A stretch of 64,000 nucleotides of DNA from an uncultured Blautia sp. (GTDB taxonomy: Bacteria > Bacillota > Clostridia > Lachnospirales > Lachnospiraceae): assembly GCA_937893675.1 (NCBI GenBank), contig CALBGI010000049.1, positions 35,832 through 99,831 of the forward strand. The letters are read 5' to 3'. The translations under genes were made by a program, and so were the position numbers. Positions within the stretch are counted from its first letter, which is position 1. Every line of letters begins with the position of its first letter. The notes under the pieces were generated by a model that searched no databases, was not told the origin of the DNA, and worked only from the letters and a program-made list of their open reading frames with translations. Of this stretch, positions 25,853-35,792 are shown one piece after another.

Positions 25853-26788
25853 CTATTCCTCTGCGGGAACGTCCGTAATAACCTCTTTGAAGGTTGTCGC
25901 AAGACCTGCCAGCCCCTGCATCTGCGACGGAATAATGATCTTGGTCGCCTTGCCGTCTGCTGCCTTTGTAAATGCCTCCAGACTCTTCAGCGTCAGTACT
26001 GCCTGATCGGCGCCTGCGTCCTTGATCATACGGAGTCCCTCCGCGGTAGCGCTCTGCACCTTGAGGACCGCCTCAGCCTGACCTTCTGCCTCTTTGATCA
26101 TACGCTCCTTCTGCGCCTCTGCCCGAAGGATCGCGGCTGCTTTCTCCGCCTCTGCGTCAAGGATCGCGGACTGCTTCTTTCCTTCTGCCACAAGAATGGT
26201 GGAACGTTTCTGTCCCTCTGCAATAAGAATCGCCTCACGGCGCTCACGCTCTGCCTTCATCTGCTTTTCCATGGCATCCTGAATCGCTGCCGGCGGGATG
26301 ATATTTTTCAATTCCACACGATTGACCTTGATTCCCCAGGGATCCGTTGCCACATCCAGAGAAGCCCGCATTCTGGTATTGATCACCTCACGGGAAGTGA
26401 GCGTCTCATCCAGCTCCATGTCACCGATAATGTTACGAAGGGTCGTCGCGGAAAGATTCTCGATCGCCATAATGGGATTCTCTACCCCGTAAGCAAAAAG
26501 CTTGGGATCCGTGATCTGGAAAAACACAACCGTGTCGATCTGCATGGTTACGTTATCCTTGGTGATCACCGGCTGCGGCGGAAAATCCACCACCTGTTCT
26601 TTTAAGTTGACCTTGCGGGCCACGCGCTCAATAAACGGAAGCTTGAAATGAATGCCTGTCGCCCAGGTTGCCTGATATGCGCCCAGACGTTCCAGCACGA
26701 AAGCGTATGCCTGCGGAACAATGCGGATGCAGGATGAAAGGATCCACAGCACCAGCGCGATCACAATGATAAGAAAAACAATAGTCAT
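25853..26788 (-). CDS. SPFH/stomatin-family membrane protein (QmcA-like)
   Basis: Membrane-organising protein of 311 residues: one N-terminal helix (about 2-20), an SPFH domain (25-180), then a long Ala/Glu-rich coiled coil with repeated AE--KAAAILRAEAQKE units. Such proteins form large oligomeric rings at the membrane and pair with NfeD partners; the nfeD gene lies 3 nt upstream. Start ATG 26788 after AAAGGAGGG. Confidence 0.93.
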   Translation of the reverse strand: MTIVFLIIVIALVLWILSSCIRIVPQAYAFVLERLGAYQATWATGIHFKLPFIERVARKVNLKEQVVDFPPQPVITKDNVTMQIDTVVFFQITDPKLFAYGVENPIMAIENLSATTLRNIIGDMELDETLTSREVINTRMRASLDVATDPWGIKVNRVELKNIIPPAAIQDAMEKQMKAERERREAILIAEGQKRSTILVAEGKKQSAILDAEAEKAAAILRAEAQKERMIKEAEGQAEAVLKVQSATAEGLRMIKDAGADQAVLTLKSLEAFTKAADGKATKIIIPSQMQGLAGLATTFKEVITDVPAEE

Positions 26789-26791
26789 AAC

Positions 26792-27229
26792 TTAACCCTC
26801 CTTTACCTCTTCTACAATCAGTTTCACCCCGTGTACCTCTAAAATCTTCACCACTGCATCTTTCGGGATCATGCAGTCGTTATCTTTTGCCCTGGCCAGC
26901 CAGTCGATATCGTTTATCCGAACCTGCCCGGTCTGGGAAAGATTGCTGATTTCCTCTGTCACCACCGCGGTACAGCCGATCAGGCTTTCCACATTGGTCT
27001 TCGTAACGCCCCGGTTCATATACCGGACCGCCAGAGGTCTTGTAAAAATAAGCAGCACCACCGACACGGCAAAAAACAGGATGAGCTGTGTCACAAACCC
27101 GGCGTGGAACCAGGCTGCAACCGCCGCCGCAAGGGCTCCTCCCGCAAACCATATGGTGGTAAGGGCTGTGGTCGCCGCTTCAATCACCAGAAGAACCGCC
27201 ACCAGGATCAGCCAAATTACAGGTGCCAT
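26792..27229 (-). CDS. NfeD-like membrane protein
   Basis: Short-form NfeD protein of 145 residues: two to three hydrophobic helices in the first 75 residues, then a soluble OB-fold domain of about 70 residues (GQVRINDIDWLARAKD). No serine-protease domain. Partner of the SPFH protein immediately downstream, a pairing known across bacteria. Confidence 0.9.
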   Translation of the reverse strand: MAPVIWLILVAVLLVIEAATTALTTIWFAGGALAAAVAAWFHAGFVTQLILFFAVSVVLLIFTRPLAVRYMNRGVTKTNVESLIGCTAVVTEEISNLSQTGQVRINDIDWLARAKDNDCMIPKDAVVKILEVHGVKLIVEEVKEG

Positions 27230-27243
27230 AAAAATTCCCCCTT

Positions 27244-28020
27244 TCAGCCGCGGCGCTGGCGTGCCGCCTCATACATCAGAATCCCCGCCGCCATAGCGGC
27301 ATTTAAGGATTCCACCTGCCCGCACATGGGAATCCGGATCAGACAGTCTGCCGCGGATGCCGCTTTCTCGGTAAGACCCTTGCCCTCATTTCCGATAAAA
27401 AAAGCGCTTCCTTTCTGATAATCTTCCCTGTCATACGAATTTTTACCCTGAAGATGTGCTGCAAATGTATGGATATTTTTCTGCTTCAATATATGCTTTA
27501 AGGATACCACATCTTCCACGTAGAGAAAAGGTATTCTGTAAATGGAACCCATGGTAGAACGAATCACTTTTGGATTTGTCACATCCACGGAGGTTTTTGT
27601 GAGAAAAATCCCGCTGACGCCGGCGCCCTCGCCGGTTCTGAAAATCGTCCCCGCATTGCCCGGATCCTGCAGGTCCTCCAGAATCACTACCAGAGGATTC
27701 TCGCCTTGCAGAATGTCTTCCATGGAATAGGATGGTTTTTTCAGAAGCGTCAGCACTCCCTGGGGGGTCTGGGTATCGCTCATCTGCCGAAATACATTGT
27801 CCGCCACGATTTCAAAAGGAAACTGTCTCGCCCGTTCCATGACGCGGGCATCTTTTGAAAGGCTCTCGCTTACATAAATCCGGGAAATCCAGTCTGCCGG
27901 GGCCTCCAGGAACATTTTGATCCCCTCTGCCGCAAAAAGCCCCTGCTCCCGTCTCGCCTTCGCCTTCTGGTTCAGCTGCATAACATTTTTAATCTGTGTA
28001 TTTCCTGTGCTGGTAATCAT
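27244..28020 (-). CDS. TrmH/SpoU-family RNA 2'-O-methyltransferase
   Basis: SAM-dependent ribose methyltransferase of 258 residues. An N-terminal RNA-binding segment (1-90) precedes the SPOUT fold with its three motifs: NAGTIFRTGEGAGVSG, FFIGNEGKGL and IPMCGQVESLNAAMAAGI. rRNA is the likely substrate (RlmB-like group); the exact nucleotide cannot be told. Confidence 0.92.
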   Translation of the reverse strand: MITSTGNTQIKNVMQLNQKAKARREQGLFAAEGIKMFLEAPADWISRIYVSESLSKDARVMERARQFPFEIVADNVFRQMSDTQTPQGVLTLLKKPSYSMEDILQGENPLVVILEDLQDPGNAGTIFRTGEGAGVSGIFLTKTSVDVTNPKVIRSTMGSIYRIPFLYVEDVVSLKHILKQKNIHTFAAHLQGKNSYDREDYQKGSAFFIGNEGKGLTEKAASAADCLIRIPMCGQVESLNAAMAAGILMYEAARQRRG

Positions 28021-28028
28021 AAGCTGTC

Positions 28029-28688
28029 CTACTCTCTTGGTGCAAATTCCGAATTCAAGTCTTTATTCTTGCCAATGGCAATAACTGTGCAGTTTTCCGG
28101 CAGAAGCTCGTCCGGCCTGATATCCACCCGGACCGTCTCTTCCAGCTTGATGCCGATAATATTAATATGATAGCGCTCCCGCACTTTCAGCTCCATGAGG
28201 CTTTTTCCGATCCAGTCTTCCGGAATTTTAAACTCCGCAATACTGAATTCAGAGGAAAGCTCAAACACATCCAGAAAACCGCTGGACATGAGATTTCTCG
28301 CCACGCGAAGCCCCATGGCCTGCTCCGGATAGATCACCTCATCCGCTCCGATCTTGCGCAGGATCCTGCCGTGAAGCCCGCTGATCGCCTTTGCCATCAC
28401 AAAGGGAACCCCTAGCTCCTTTGCCTGCATGGTGGCGGTAATGCTGGCCTCCATGTTTTCGGAAACCGCAATGACAGCCACATCCACGTTCTGTACGCCA
28501 AGGGATTTCAAAATCCCCGGCTCACGTACATCCGCTCTCACCGCATAGGTTACCTTTTCCTCGATCTCCTGAATATTTTCTTCCTTAAAATCAACCGCCA
28601 GCACATCGCAGTTTGCCTCCGCAAGCGTTTCAGCCAGCGTTTTTCCAAACTGCCCGAGCCCGATCACAGCAAATGATTTGTCCCTCAT
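28029..28688 (-). CDS. ktrA: Potassium uptake regulatory subunit (KtrA/TrkA)
   Basis: Cytoplasmic RCK protein of 219 residues that gates the KtrB channel. The RCK_N Rossmann fold has the nucleotide-binding GLGQFGKTLAETL; a C-terminal RCK_C ligand domain follows (about 140-219). Lies 20 nt downstream of the membrane subunit gene. Confidence 0.94.
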   Translation of the reverse strand: MRDKSFAVIGLGQFGKTLAETLAEANCDVLAVDFKEENIQEIEEKVTYAVRADVREPGILKSLGVQNVDVAVIAVSENMEASITATMQAKELGVPFVMAKAISGLHGRILRKIGADEVIYPEQAMGLRVARNLMSSGFLDVFELSSEFSIAEFKIPEDWIGKSLMELKVRERYHINIIGIKLEETVRVDIRPDELLPENCTVIAIGKNKDLNSEFAPRE

Positions 28689-28708
28689 AACCTCGTCCTC
28701 CTAATACA

Positions 28709-30100
28709 TCAGCCAATCATAATGTCCCCTTCCGCAAGGCTTGCACTGCCGGAACGCTTCTGCTGCCGCACCAGCACCGCCGTTCCCAAGGTTGCCGGCC
28801 CGATCCTTCCCAGATACATGGTAAGGATCACAATCCATTTTGCGGCCGTAGGAAGCACAGGCGTTAAGCCTCTGGATAAACCTACGGTTCCGATCGCTGA
28901 AGTCAGTTCATAAATAATGTCTGTAAGCGGCGCACCCGGCATAATGGCGGAAGCCACAAGAATCATGGTGAGAAGGGTCATAAATCCGATCACTGTCACC
29001 ACAATGGCCGAGCGGATATAGCTCTCCCGGATCTTGCGGTGGTGGATCTCCACATCCCGATAGCCTCTCAGGTTTGTAAAAACGCTGAGTATCAATATTA
29101 AAATCGTTGTGGTTTTGATACCGCCTGCCGTTCCCATGGGAGAACCCCCGATAAACATCAGAAACAGGCTCAGGCCCACGGATGCATCGGACAAAAGACT
29201 CTGGTCAATCGTAAAAAATCCTGCCGTACGGGTTGTCACCGACTGAAAAGCAGAGGCCAAAATCCTCGTCCCAAGAGGCATTCCCTGCATGGTATCCGGG
29301 TTTTGAAATTCAAAAACAAAAATCAGAAGGGCTCCTCCCAAAACCAGGATCAGGGTCATGTCGATCACAATCTTGCTGTGAAGCCGCAGGCTTTTGTAAA
29401 GTCGGCGAAGAGGAAGCTTCCGTTTCAGCACCCGGCGGATATTTTTCCCCAGATCCCACCACACGGTGAAGCCAAGGCCGGCTGCCACAATAAGACCCAT
29501 GGTGGTAAGGTTTACCAGAGGGTCACCCACATATTCCGCCAGGCTGGTCTCGCCCAGCAGATCGATCCCCGCGTTGCAGAAGGCAGAAACCGAAGTAAAT
29601 ACAGACTGCCAGATGCCCTCCACTATTCCAAATCGTGGAATAAAGGCAAACGTGTAGCACACTGCTCCGATCGCCTCCGCGCCAAACACGCAGAAAACCA
29701 CTCTTCGCACCAGCTTCACCAGGCCTTCCATTTTATCCCAGTTGTAGGATTCCTGTATCATTTTTCGGTTCCGCAGAGAAATCTTGCGGTGCAGGGTTAT
29801 AAAAATAATGCTGGTAAGCGCAATGACTCCGATTCCGCCGATCTGTATAAGGATCAGTATGACGATCTTTCCTATCAACGTCCAGTGCGTCGCTGTCGTC
29901 ACCGTCACCAGTCCCGTCACGCACACGCAGGTAGTCGCGGTAAATATGGCGTCTGTAAAAGAAGTCGTTTCTCCGGGAGCGGTACAAAAGGGCATCCACA
30001 AAATAAGTCCGCCTACAAAAATCACCCCCGCAAAGCCGAGGGTAATTATTTGTGCAGTATTCAGTTTTTTAAGTTTCTCCCGAAAATGCTGCATGCTCAT
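28709..30100 (-). CDS. ktrB: Potassium uptake membrane subunit (KtrB/TrkH)
   Basis: K+ (Na+-coupled) channel-like transporter of 463 residues with four M1-P-M2 repeats. Selectivity-filter glycines are visible in TTCVCVTGLV, SAFCNAGIDLL, SVTTRTAGF and SAIGTVGLS. The ATG at 30100 comes one base after the pfkA stop codon (TGATATG), so translation is probably coupled. Upstream in-frame starts would lie within pfkA and lack ribosome binding sites. Confidence 0.94.
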   Translation of the reverse strand: MSMQHFREKLKKLNTAQIITLGFAGVIFVGGLILWMPFCTAPGETTSFTDAIFTATTCVCVTGLVTVTTATHWTLIGKIVILILIQIGGIGVIALTSIIFITLHRKISLRNRKMIQESYNWDKMEGLVKLVRRVVFCVFGAEAIGAVCYTFAFIPRFGIVEGIWQSVFTSVSAFCNAGIDLLGETSLAEYVGDPLVNLTTMGLIVAAGLGFTVWWDLGKNIRRVLKRKLPLRRLYKSLRLHSKIVIDMTLILVLGGALLIFVFEFQNPDTMQGMPLGTRILASAFQSVTTRTAGFFTIDQSLLSDASVGLSLFLMFIGGSPMGTAGGIKTTTILILILSVFTNLRGYRDVEIHHRKIRESYIRSAIVVTVIGFMTLLTMILVASAIMPGAPLTDIIYELTSAIGTVGLSRGLTPVLPTAAKWIVILTMYLGRIGPATLGTAVLVRQQKRSGSASLAEGDIMIG

Positions 30101-30101
30101 A

Positions 30102-31118
30102 TCAGATATATTTCTTCTCTTCTTTTCTGTTTTTGTCATAGTTGTGGGAAAGAGAATTACAGATTTCCCACATGTAGGGAGATACGTTTTTCTGCATGGC
30201 AAGAGCTTCGTTGATATCAAAGTCCACAAAATCGCCGTGGCGGTAGCCCACTACGCGGCAGCTTTTGCCCTGAAGCAGAAGATCCACTGCCATTGCTCCC
30301 ATAACAGACGCATACACACGGTCCTTGCAGGTAGGGCTTCCGCCTCGCTGCATGTGACCCAGAATGGTAGCCCGTGTCTCAATTCCGGTTGCCGCCTCGA
30401 TCCGTTTTGCCATGGCCTCAGAATGTCCGATACCTTCTGCGTTGATGATAATATGATGCTTTTTGCCTTTTTTGCGGCTGTCAATGACATTGTTGATCAG
30501 TCTCTGCTCATCATAATCATATTTCTCCGGAATCAGAATATCCTCCGCACCGTTGGCAATGCCGCACCATAAAGCCAGATAGCCTGCATGACGTCCCATA
30601 ACCTCAATGATGCTGCATCGCTCATGAGAAGTTGATGTATCACGCACCTTGTCAATGGCCTCCATGGCTGTATTCACTGCTGTGTCAAAGCCGATGGTAT
30701 ATTCTGTGCAGGCAATATCAAGGTCAATGGTTCCCGGCACACCAATCGTGTTGATTCCCAGATTCGCAAGCTTCTGCGCTCCTGCGAAGGAACCGTCACC
30801 GCCGATGACAACCAGTCCGTCAATGCCGTGTTTGCGGCAGACTTCCGCGCCTTTTTTCTGTCCCTCTTCTGTACGGAACTCCGCACAGCGTGCCGTATAC
30901 AGAACCGTACCTCCGCGCTCAATGGTATCCGACACATCTCTGGCAGTCATATCTTTAATTTCTTCATTCAAGAGGCCGTTATAGCCCTTATAAATTCCCT
31001 TTACGTTAAGTCCGCTGCTGAGACCTCTCCTCACTACGGCACGGATAGCCGCATTCATGCCCGGAGCATCTCCTCCGCTGGTCAGAACGCCTATGGTCTT
31101 AATCTTTTTTTCTGCCAT
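30102..31118 (-). CDS. pfkA: 6-phosphofructokinase
   Basis: ATP-dependent phosphofructokinase of glycolysis, 338 residues. Conserved GVLTSGGDAPGMN, ATP site GGDGSFAGAQ, catalytic GTIDLD, and the effector/substrate loop EVMGRHAGYLAL are present. Start: ATG at 31118 (MAEKKIKTIG), 9 nt after GGAGG. Located between dnaE and the ktr genes; the dnaE-pfkA order is familiar from other Firmicutes. Confidence 0.96.
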   Translation of the reverse strand: MAEKKIKTIGVLTSGGDAPGMNAAIRAVVRRGLSSGLNVKGIYKGYNGLLNEEIKDMTARDVSDTIERGGTVLYTARCAEFRTEEGQKKGAEVCRKHGIDGLVVIGGDGSFAGAQKLANLGINTIGVPGTIDLDIACTEYTIGFDTAVNTAMEAIDKVRDTSTSHERCSIIEVMGRHAGYLALWCGIANGAEDILIPEKYDYDEQRLINNVIDSRKKGKKHHIIINAEGIGHSEAMAKRIEAATGIETRATILGHMQRGGSPTCKDRVYASVMGAMAVDLLLQGKSCRVVGYRHGDFVDFDINEALAMQKNVSPYMWEICNSLSHNYDKNRKEEKKYI

Positions 31119-31187
31119 ATCATTGTCCTCCATCTCATCTATTCTATACTTCATTCTACACATATTCGCATATAGTTTATAGCATTT

Positions 31188-34100
31188 CTACAAGTTTTTC
31201 AATACTCTTTCCACAACTTTAACATTGGCAGAACCATATTTTTCATACATGGAAGAAAGCCAGGATTCATCAAGGTTTACCTGCCAGGATGCCGGAAGTT
31301 TTTTCATTGCCTTCACATCCTTCAAATACACCACAACGCTGCTGTTCCCCTTTGATCTCTGCAGATCCCTGAGAAGCTCCTGCTCCTTTGCGCTGTACTC
31401 GCCCTTGTCTGCAAACTGTACCCAGAGCTCTCTGGGAACGTCCTCAAAAGTGCGCACCTTTTCCAGGATCAGCTTGCTGGCCTTATCATCCTCCGCAGAT
31501 ACACGTCCCTGCACAAAAACCTTTGCCTCTTCCTCCATAAACTGCTGATACTTCTCATAATCCCTTGGAAATACCACAATCTCCACAGTTCCCACCAAAT
31601 CCTCCACCGTGAGAAACGCCATGACTTTGTTATTCTTTGTATATTTGATGGTTTTATCCGTGATCATGCCGCCCACGATTACCTTCTGCCCATCATATAC
31701 CCACGGCTGTCCGGTTTCCTCGTCCGGAAGAAAATCTGTGGTTTTTGCAGAAATCGTCCGTTCCAGAACAGAACGGTACCGTTCCAGAGGATGCCCGCTC
31801 AGGTAAATGCCCAGCACCTCTTTTTCAAAAGCGAGTATCATTTCCTTATCATACTCTGCAAGATCCGGCATACGGATTTCAAACTCATGCTTGTCCTCTT
31901 CGCTTACAATATCAAAAAAACTCAGCTGCCCGGCCATGGTATGTTTTTTGTCCTGGTTGATGCTGTCCACAATCTGCGCATAGATCATCATCTTCTGGCG
32001 CCGGTTGCCTTCCAGACAGTCCATGGCTCCGGATTTGATGAAGTTTTCTATGGCTCTCTTATTTACCTGCGTAATATTACGCTCAATGAAATCCTTGAGG
32101 GAGCGATACTCCCCCCGCTCTTCCCGCTCCTGCACCAGAGCCTCTATCACCGGACGCCCAACGCTTTTGATGGCAGAAAGTCCATACCGGATCGCTCCGT
32201 CATCCACGGAAAACCCATAGGTCCCGCGATTGATATCCGGAGGCAGGATGCGGATTCCCATCTGGCGGCACACAAGAATATACTCCGCCACCTTGTTCGG
32301 CATTTCAATGACCGAAGTCATCAGCGCCGCCATAAATTCCACCGGATAATAGTATTTCAGATACGCGGTCTGGTAGGAAACCACCGCATAGGCTGCCGCA
32401 TGCGATTTGTTGAACGCATATTTGGCAAAGTCAATCATGTCATCATAGATTTTATTGGCCGTCTGTTCCGGAATCCCATTGGCAATACAGCCCGGAACAC
32501 CTTCCGCCTCGTTGCCATAGACAAAATTCTGGCGTTCTTTTTCCATGACCGAAGCCTTTTTCTTGGACATGGCTCTTCGCACCAGATCGCTCCGGCCCAA
32601 CGTATAGCCGGCCAGATTGCGCACGATCTGCATTACCTGCTCCTGATACACGATGCAGCCGTAGGTAGGCGCCAGAATGCTCTCCAGCTGCGGGCAGTCG
32701 TAGCGAATGGTATCCGGGCGGTTTTTCCCCCGGATATACTGGGGAATAAAATCCATCGGGCCGGGACGGTACAGGGAGATCCCCGCGATCACATCCTCCA
32801 GGCTCTGCGGCTTCAGCTCTTTCATGAAGTTCTTCATCCCCGCGCTTTCCAGCTGAAACACGCCGTCCGTGCGCCCGGTTCCCAGAGAATCCAGGACCTT
32901 CCTGTCATTATAGTCAATAGCTGCCATGTCCAGTTCCACGCCTGCGTTCTTCCTGACAAGGTTCACCGCATTCTGGATCACGGTCAGTGTGCGCAGTCCA
33001 AGAAAGTCCATTTTGAGAAGGCCCAGCTCTTCCAGGGTTGTCATGGTAAACTGGGTGGTGATAGAGCCGTCCTGCGCCCTGGAAAGAGGCACATACTCGT
33101 CCACATCCTTCTGACTGATCACCACGCCGGCCGCATGCATGGACGTGTGGCGGGGCAGTCCCTCCAGACGCCTCGCCATATCAATGAGATGATGGATTTC
33201 CTCCTGCTCCTCATAGGCCTTGCGAAGCTCCGGATTCATGGTAAGCGCCTTGTCTATGGTAATGTTCAGCTCCTGAGGGATCATCTTGGCAATGACGTCC
33301 ACCTGCGCGTAGGGCATGTCAAGCACACGCCCCACATCCCGAATGACACCCCGGGCTGCCAGCGTACCAAAGGTGACGATCTGCACCACTCTGTCCTTGC
33401 CGTATTTCTCCACCACATAATCTATGACTTCCTGCCGCCGCTCAAAACAGAAGTCCACGTCAATATCCGGCATGGACACTCGTTCCGGATTGAGAAAGCG
33501 CTCAAAAAGCAGATCATACCGAATCGGGTCAAGCTGCGTAATGCCAAGGGTGTACGCCACCAGACTTCCCGCCGCGGAGCCTCGCCCCGGGCCAACCATA
33601 ATGTCATTGTCTCTGGCATATTTGATAAAATCCCACACGATCAGGAAATAGTCCACATATCCCATGTTCCTGATCGTGGAAAGCTCGTACTCCAGACGCT
33701 GCCGCAGCTCCTTTGTCACCGGCTCATACAGCCGCTCCAGCCCTTCAAAGCAAAGCTTGTTCAGATATTCCCAGGAGGTATAGCCCTGGGGCACATCATA
33801 TTTGGGGAGCTTTGTCACGCCGAACTCAATCTCCACATGACATCTCTGCGCGATCTTCCAGGTGTTTTCCAGCGCCTCCAGGGCGTAGGGAAACAGGGCC
33901 GCCATTTCTTCCGGGGATTTCACATAATATTGTCCGCCCTCATAACGCATACGGTTCTCGTCGGTCAGCTTTTTTCCCGTCTGAAGGCACAGCAGAATAT
34001 CATGCGGATCCGCATCCGCCGCCGTAGTATAATGCACATCATTGGTCGCCACCAGATCGATCCCGGTTTCCCGGTGAAGCCTTAAAAGCTGCTGATTCAC

Positions 34101-34655
34101 CGTCTGCTGCTCGGCAATTCCATGATCCTGAAGCTCCAGGAAAAAATTCCCTTCCCCGAAAATATTCTGATAGCGAAGCGCCGCTGCCTTGGCGTCTTCA
34201 TACATGCCGCGGGCAAGATAGCGGGCCACCTCACCGGCCAGGCAGGCGCTCAAGGCAATGATCCCCTCATGATACTGTTCCAAAAGCTCCATATCTACAC
34301 GGGGCTTATAATAGAAGCCTTCTACAAAGCCCTTGGACACGATCTTCATCAGATTGCTGTAGCCCTGATTGTTTTCCGCCAGAAGCACCAGATGATAGTA
34401 TCTGTCATCGCCGCTTCCCACCTCTCTGTCAAAACGGGAGCCCGGCGCCACATAGACCTCGCAGCCGAGAACCGGATTGATGCCGGATGCCTTGCAGGCC
34501 CGATAAAAATCGATTACCCCGTACATCACGCCATGGTCTGTAATGGCAGCGCTGTCCATGCCCAGCTCTTTTACTCTGGACACATACTCATTTATCTTGT
34601 TGGAACCGTCCAGCAGACTGTATTCTGTATGCACATGCAAATGTGTAAAATTCAC
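31188..34655 (-). CDS. dnaE: DNA polymerase III alpha subunit (DnaE type)
   Basis: Replicative polymerase subunit of 1155 residues. PHP domain at the N-terminus (LHVHTEYSLLDG, with a usual set of His/Asp ligands), family C palm with catalytic PDIDVDFCFERR, a helix-hairpin-helix region (YGLSAIKSVG) and a C-terminal OB domain (about 980-1060). GTG start at 34655 after GAGGAGAG. Together with a PolC elsewhere it would act in lagging-strand synthesis, as known for Firmicutes. Confidence 0.96.
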   Translation of the reverse strand: MNFTHLHVHTEYSLLDGSNKINEYVSRVKELGMDSAAITDHGVMYGVIDFYRACKASGINPVLGCEVYVAPGSRFDREVGSGDDRYYHLVLLAENNQGYSNLMKIVSKGFVEGFYYKPRVDMELLEQYHEGIIALSACLAGEVARYLARGMYEDAKAAALRYQNIFGEGNFFLELQDHGIAEQQTVNQQLLRLHRETGIDLVATNDVHYTTAADADPHDILLCLQTGKKLTDENRMRYEGGQYYVKSPEEMAALFPYALEALENTWKIAQRCHVEIEFGVTKLPKYDVPQGYTSWEYLNKLCFEGLERLYEPVTKELRQRLEYELSTIRNMGYVDYFLIVWDFIKYARDNDIMVGPGRGSAAGSLVAYTLGITQLDPIRYDLLFERFLNPERVSMPDIDVDFCFERRQEVIDYVVEKYGKDRVVQIVTFGTLAARGVIRDVGRVLDMPYAQVDVIAKMIPQELNITIDKALTMNPELRKAYEEQEEIHHLIDMARRLEGLPRHTSMHAAGVVISQKDVDEYVPLSRAQDGSITTQFTMTTLEELGLLKMDFLGLRTLTVIQNAVNLVRKNAGVELDMAAIDYNDRKVLDSLGTGRTDGVFQLESAGMKNFMKELKPQSLEDVIAGISLYRPGPMDFIPQYIRGKNRPDTIRYDCPQLESILAPTYGCIVYQEQVMQIVRNLAGYTLGRSDLVRRAMSKKKASVMEKERQNFVYGNEAEGVPGCIANGIPEQTANKIYDDMIDFAKYAFNKSHAAAYAVVSYQTAYLKYYYPVEFMAALMTSVIEMPNKVAEYILVCRQMGIRILPPDINRGTYGFSVDDGAIRYGLSAIKSVGRPVIEALVQEREERGEYRSLKDFIERNITQVNKRAIENFIKSGAMDCLEGNRRQKMMIYAQIVDSINQDKKHTMAGQLSFFDIVSEEDKHEFEIRMPDLAEYDKEMILAFEKEVLGIYLSGHPLERYRSVLERTISAKTTDFLPDEETGQPWVYDGQKVIVGGMITDKTIKYTKNNKVMAFLTVEDLVGTVEIVVFPRDYEKYQQFMEEEAKVFVQGRVSAEDDKASKLILEKVRTFEDVPRELWVQFADKGEYSAKEQELLRDLQRSKGNSSVVVYLKDVKAMKKLPASWQVNLDESWLSSMYEKYGSANVKVVERVLKNL

Positions 34656-34699
34656 GAAAGCTCTCCTCTGTTTCTGTAAAAATTTCTGTGCGGTATTTG

Positions 34700-35539
34700 T
34701 TATTTTTTATAAATGCGCCTGTCTTTCAGCTCCACCAGGCCCTCTTTCAGCAGGTGCCCTACTGCACGCTTAAACGCATTTTTGGAAAGACCGAATTCTC
34801 TTTTGATCACTTCCGGGGATGCCTTGTCATCAAAAGGCAGGACCCCGGCAAACTCATCGATCACGCCCAGCACCATTTCTGCATCCTCATGAAGCTGAAT
34901 ATAAGCCTCCTTGCGGTCACTGACCGTCAGTTTTCCGTCCGGCTTCACTTCCGTGACGCGAAGCTTCAAAACCTTGCCCGGACGGTATTTCCCCTGGGCC
35001 TCCCTGGCTGGGATCAGCGCAGAATACTTGTCGTCCACAGCCACAAATACACCAAAATTGTCGCTGATTTCGTACACCCGTCCCCGCACCTCATCGCCTG
35101 CTTTGTAGGGGGATTCTTTGGAAAGATATTTGTATACTTTCATCGTCGCACAAAGACGGCTACTTTTGTCCACATAGAGAGCCACCAGCACTTCCTCGCC
35201 CTCCCGCACCTTCAAAGTCTGCTCATGGTAAGGCAAAAGCAAATCTTTTTCCAGACCCCAATCCAAAAACGCGCCGATTCTTGTTACCTGCTGCACCTTA
35301 AGAAGCGCAGTCTCTCCCAGGGTAAGAAGCGGCTCCTTTGTGGTGGCAATCAGCCGATCACTGGAATCTTTATACAGAAAAACGCTCAGTCGATCTCCCT
35401 CTTTTGTCCCTTCCGGAACCTGTTTTGCCGGAAGCAGCACCCTGTCGCGGGCATCCGCATCCTTTTTTTCAGCCAGATAAACGCCGAACTCCACACGTTT
35501 TGCTACTGTCAGCACCTGCTTTTTTCCAAGCTCTATCAT
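34700..35539 (-). CDS. cvfB: S1-domain RNA-binding protein (CvfB/YitL family)
   Basis: Protein of 279 residues with three tandem S1-like OB domains (for example KVQQVTRIGAFLDWGLEKDLLLP and RGRVYEISDNFGVFVAVDDK) and a C-terminal winged helix (EVIKREFGLSKNAFKRAVGHL). CvfB in staphylococci is an RNA-binding virulence regulator; the molecular role here is not known. First gene of the leftward run, behind the promoter at 35619-35649. Confidence 0.92.
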   Translation of the reverse strand: MIELGKKQVLTVAKRVEFGVYLAEKKDADARDRVLLPAKQVPEGTKEGDRLSVFLYKDSSDRLIATTKEPLLTLGETALLKVQQVTRIGAFLDWGLEKDLLLPYHEQTLKVREGEEVLVALYVDKSSRLCATMKVYKYLSKESPYKAGDEVRGRVYEISDNFGVFVAVDDKYSALIPAREAQGKYRPGKVLKLRVTEVKPDGKLTVSDRKEAYIQLHEDAEMVLGVIDEFAGVLPFDDKASPEVIKREFGLSKNAFKRAVGHLLKEGLVELKDRRIYKK

Positions 35540-35618
35540 ATCTTTTGTCTCTCCGTTCTGCCGCCGGGGCGGTTCTCTTTTTTGTTAATGTCTGTATAGT
35601 AACGCCATGATAACCTTT

Positions 35619-35649
35619 AGTATAACACACCCTGCAGAAAAATTGTCAA
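35619..35649 (-). promoter_or_regulatory. Promoter of the cvfB-dnaE run
   Basis: Perfect TTGACA (35649-35644) and TATACT (35624-35619), 19-nt spacer, on the minus strand, about 80 nt upstream of the cvfB start. It may drive up to twelve leftward genes; no terminator was seen before dusB. Confidence 0.65.
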
Positions 35650-35707
35650 TTTCTCCGAAAAAAAAGAATGTGTCACAGGAGCATTATGATATACACTCCC
35701 ATGACAC

Positions 35708-35740
35708 AAAAAGGCCGCGGATACATTCGCGTCCACGACC
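35708..35740 (-). terminator. Intrinsic terminator after the Spo0A-like gene
   Basis: A 9-bp stem (35713-35721 with 35732-35740), fully paired on the minus strand with two G-U pairs, a 10-nt loop and UUUUU (35712-35708). It isolates the upstream small gene from the cvfB promoter. Confidence 0.75.
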
Positions 35741-35792
35741 AGCAGATTTGTCTGCCACATTGCAATGTGCAATGACCTATTCTGTTCTGCGG

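Noticed and set aside
31791..34085. Long open frame (764 codons) on the plus strand opposite dnaE.
   Set aside because: It is fully antisense to a conserved polymerase gene, has no ribosome binding site, and its composition (His/Arg-rich) is that of a complement frame.
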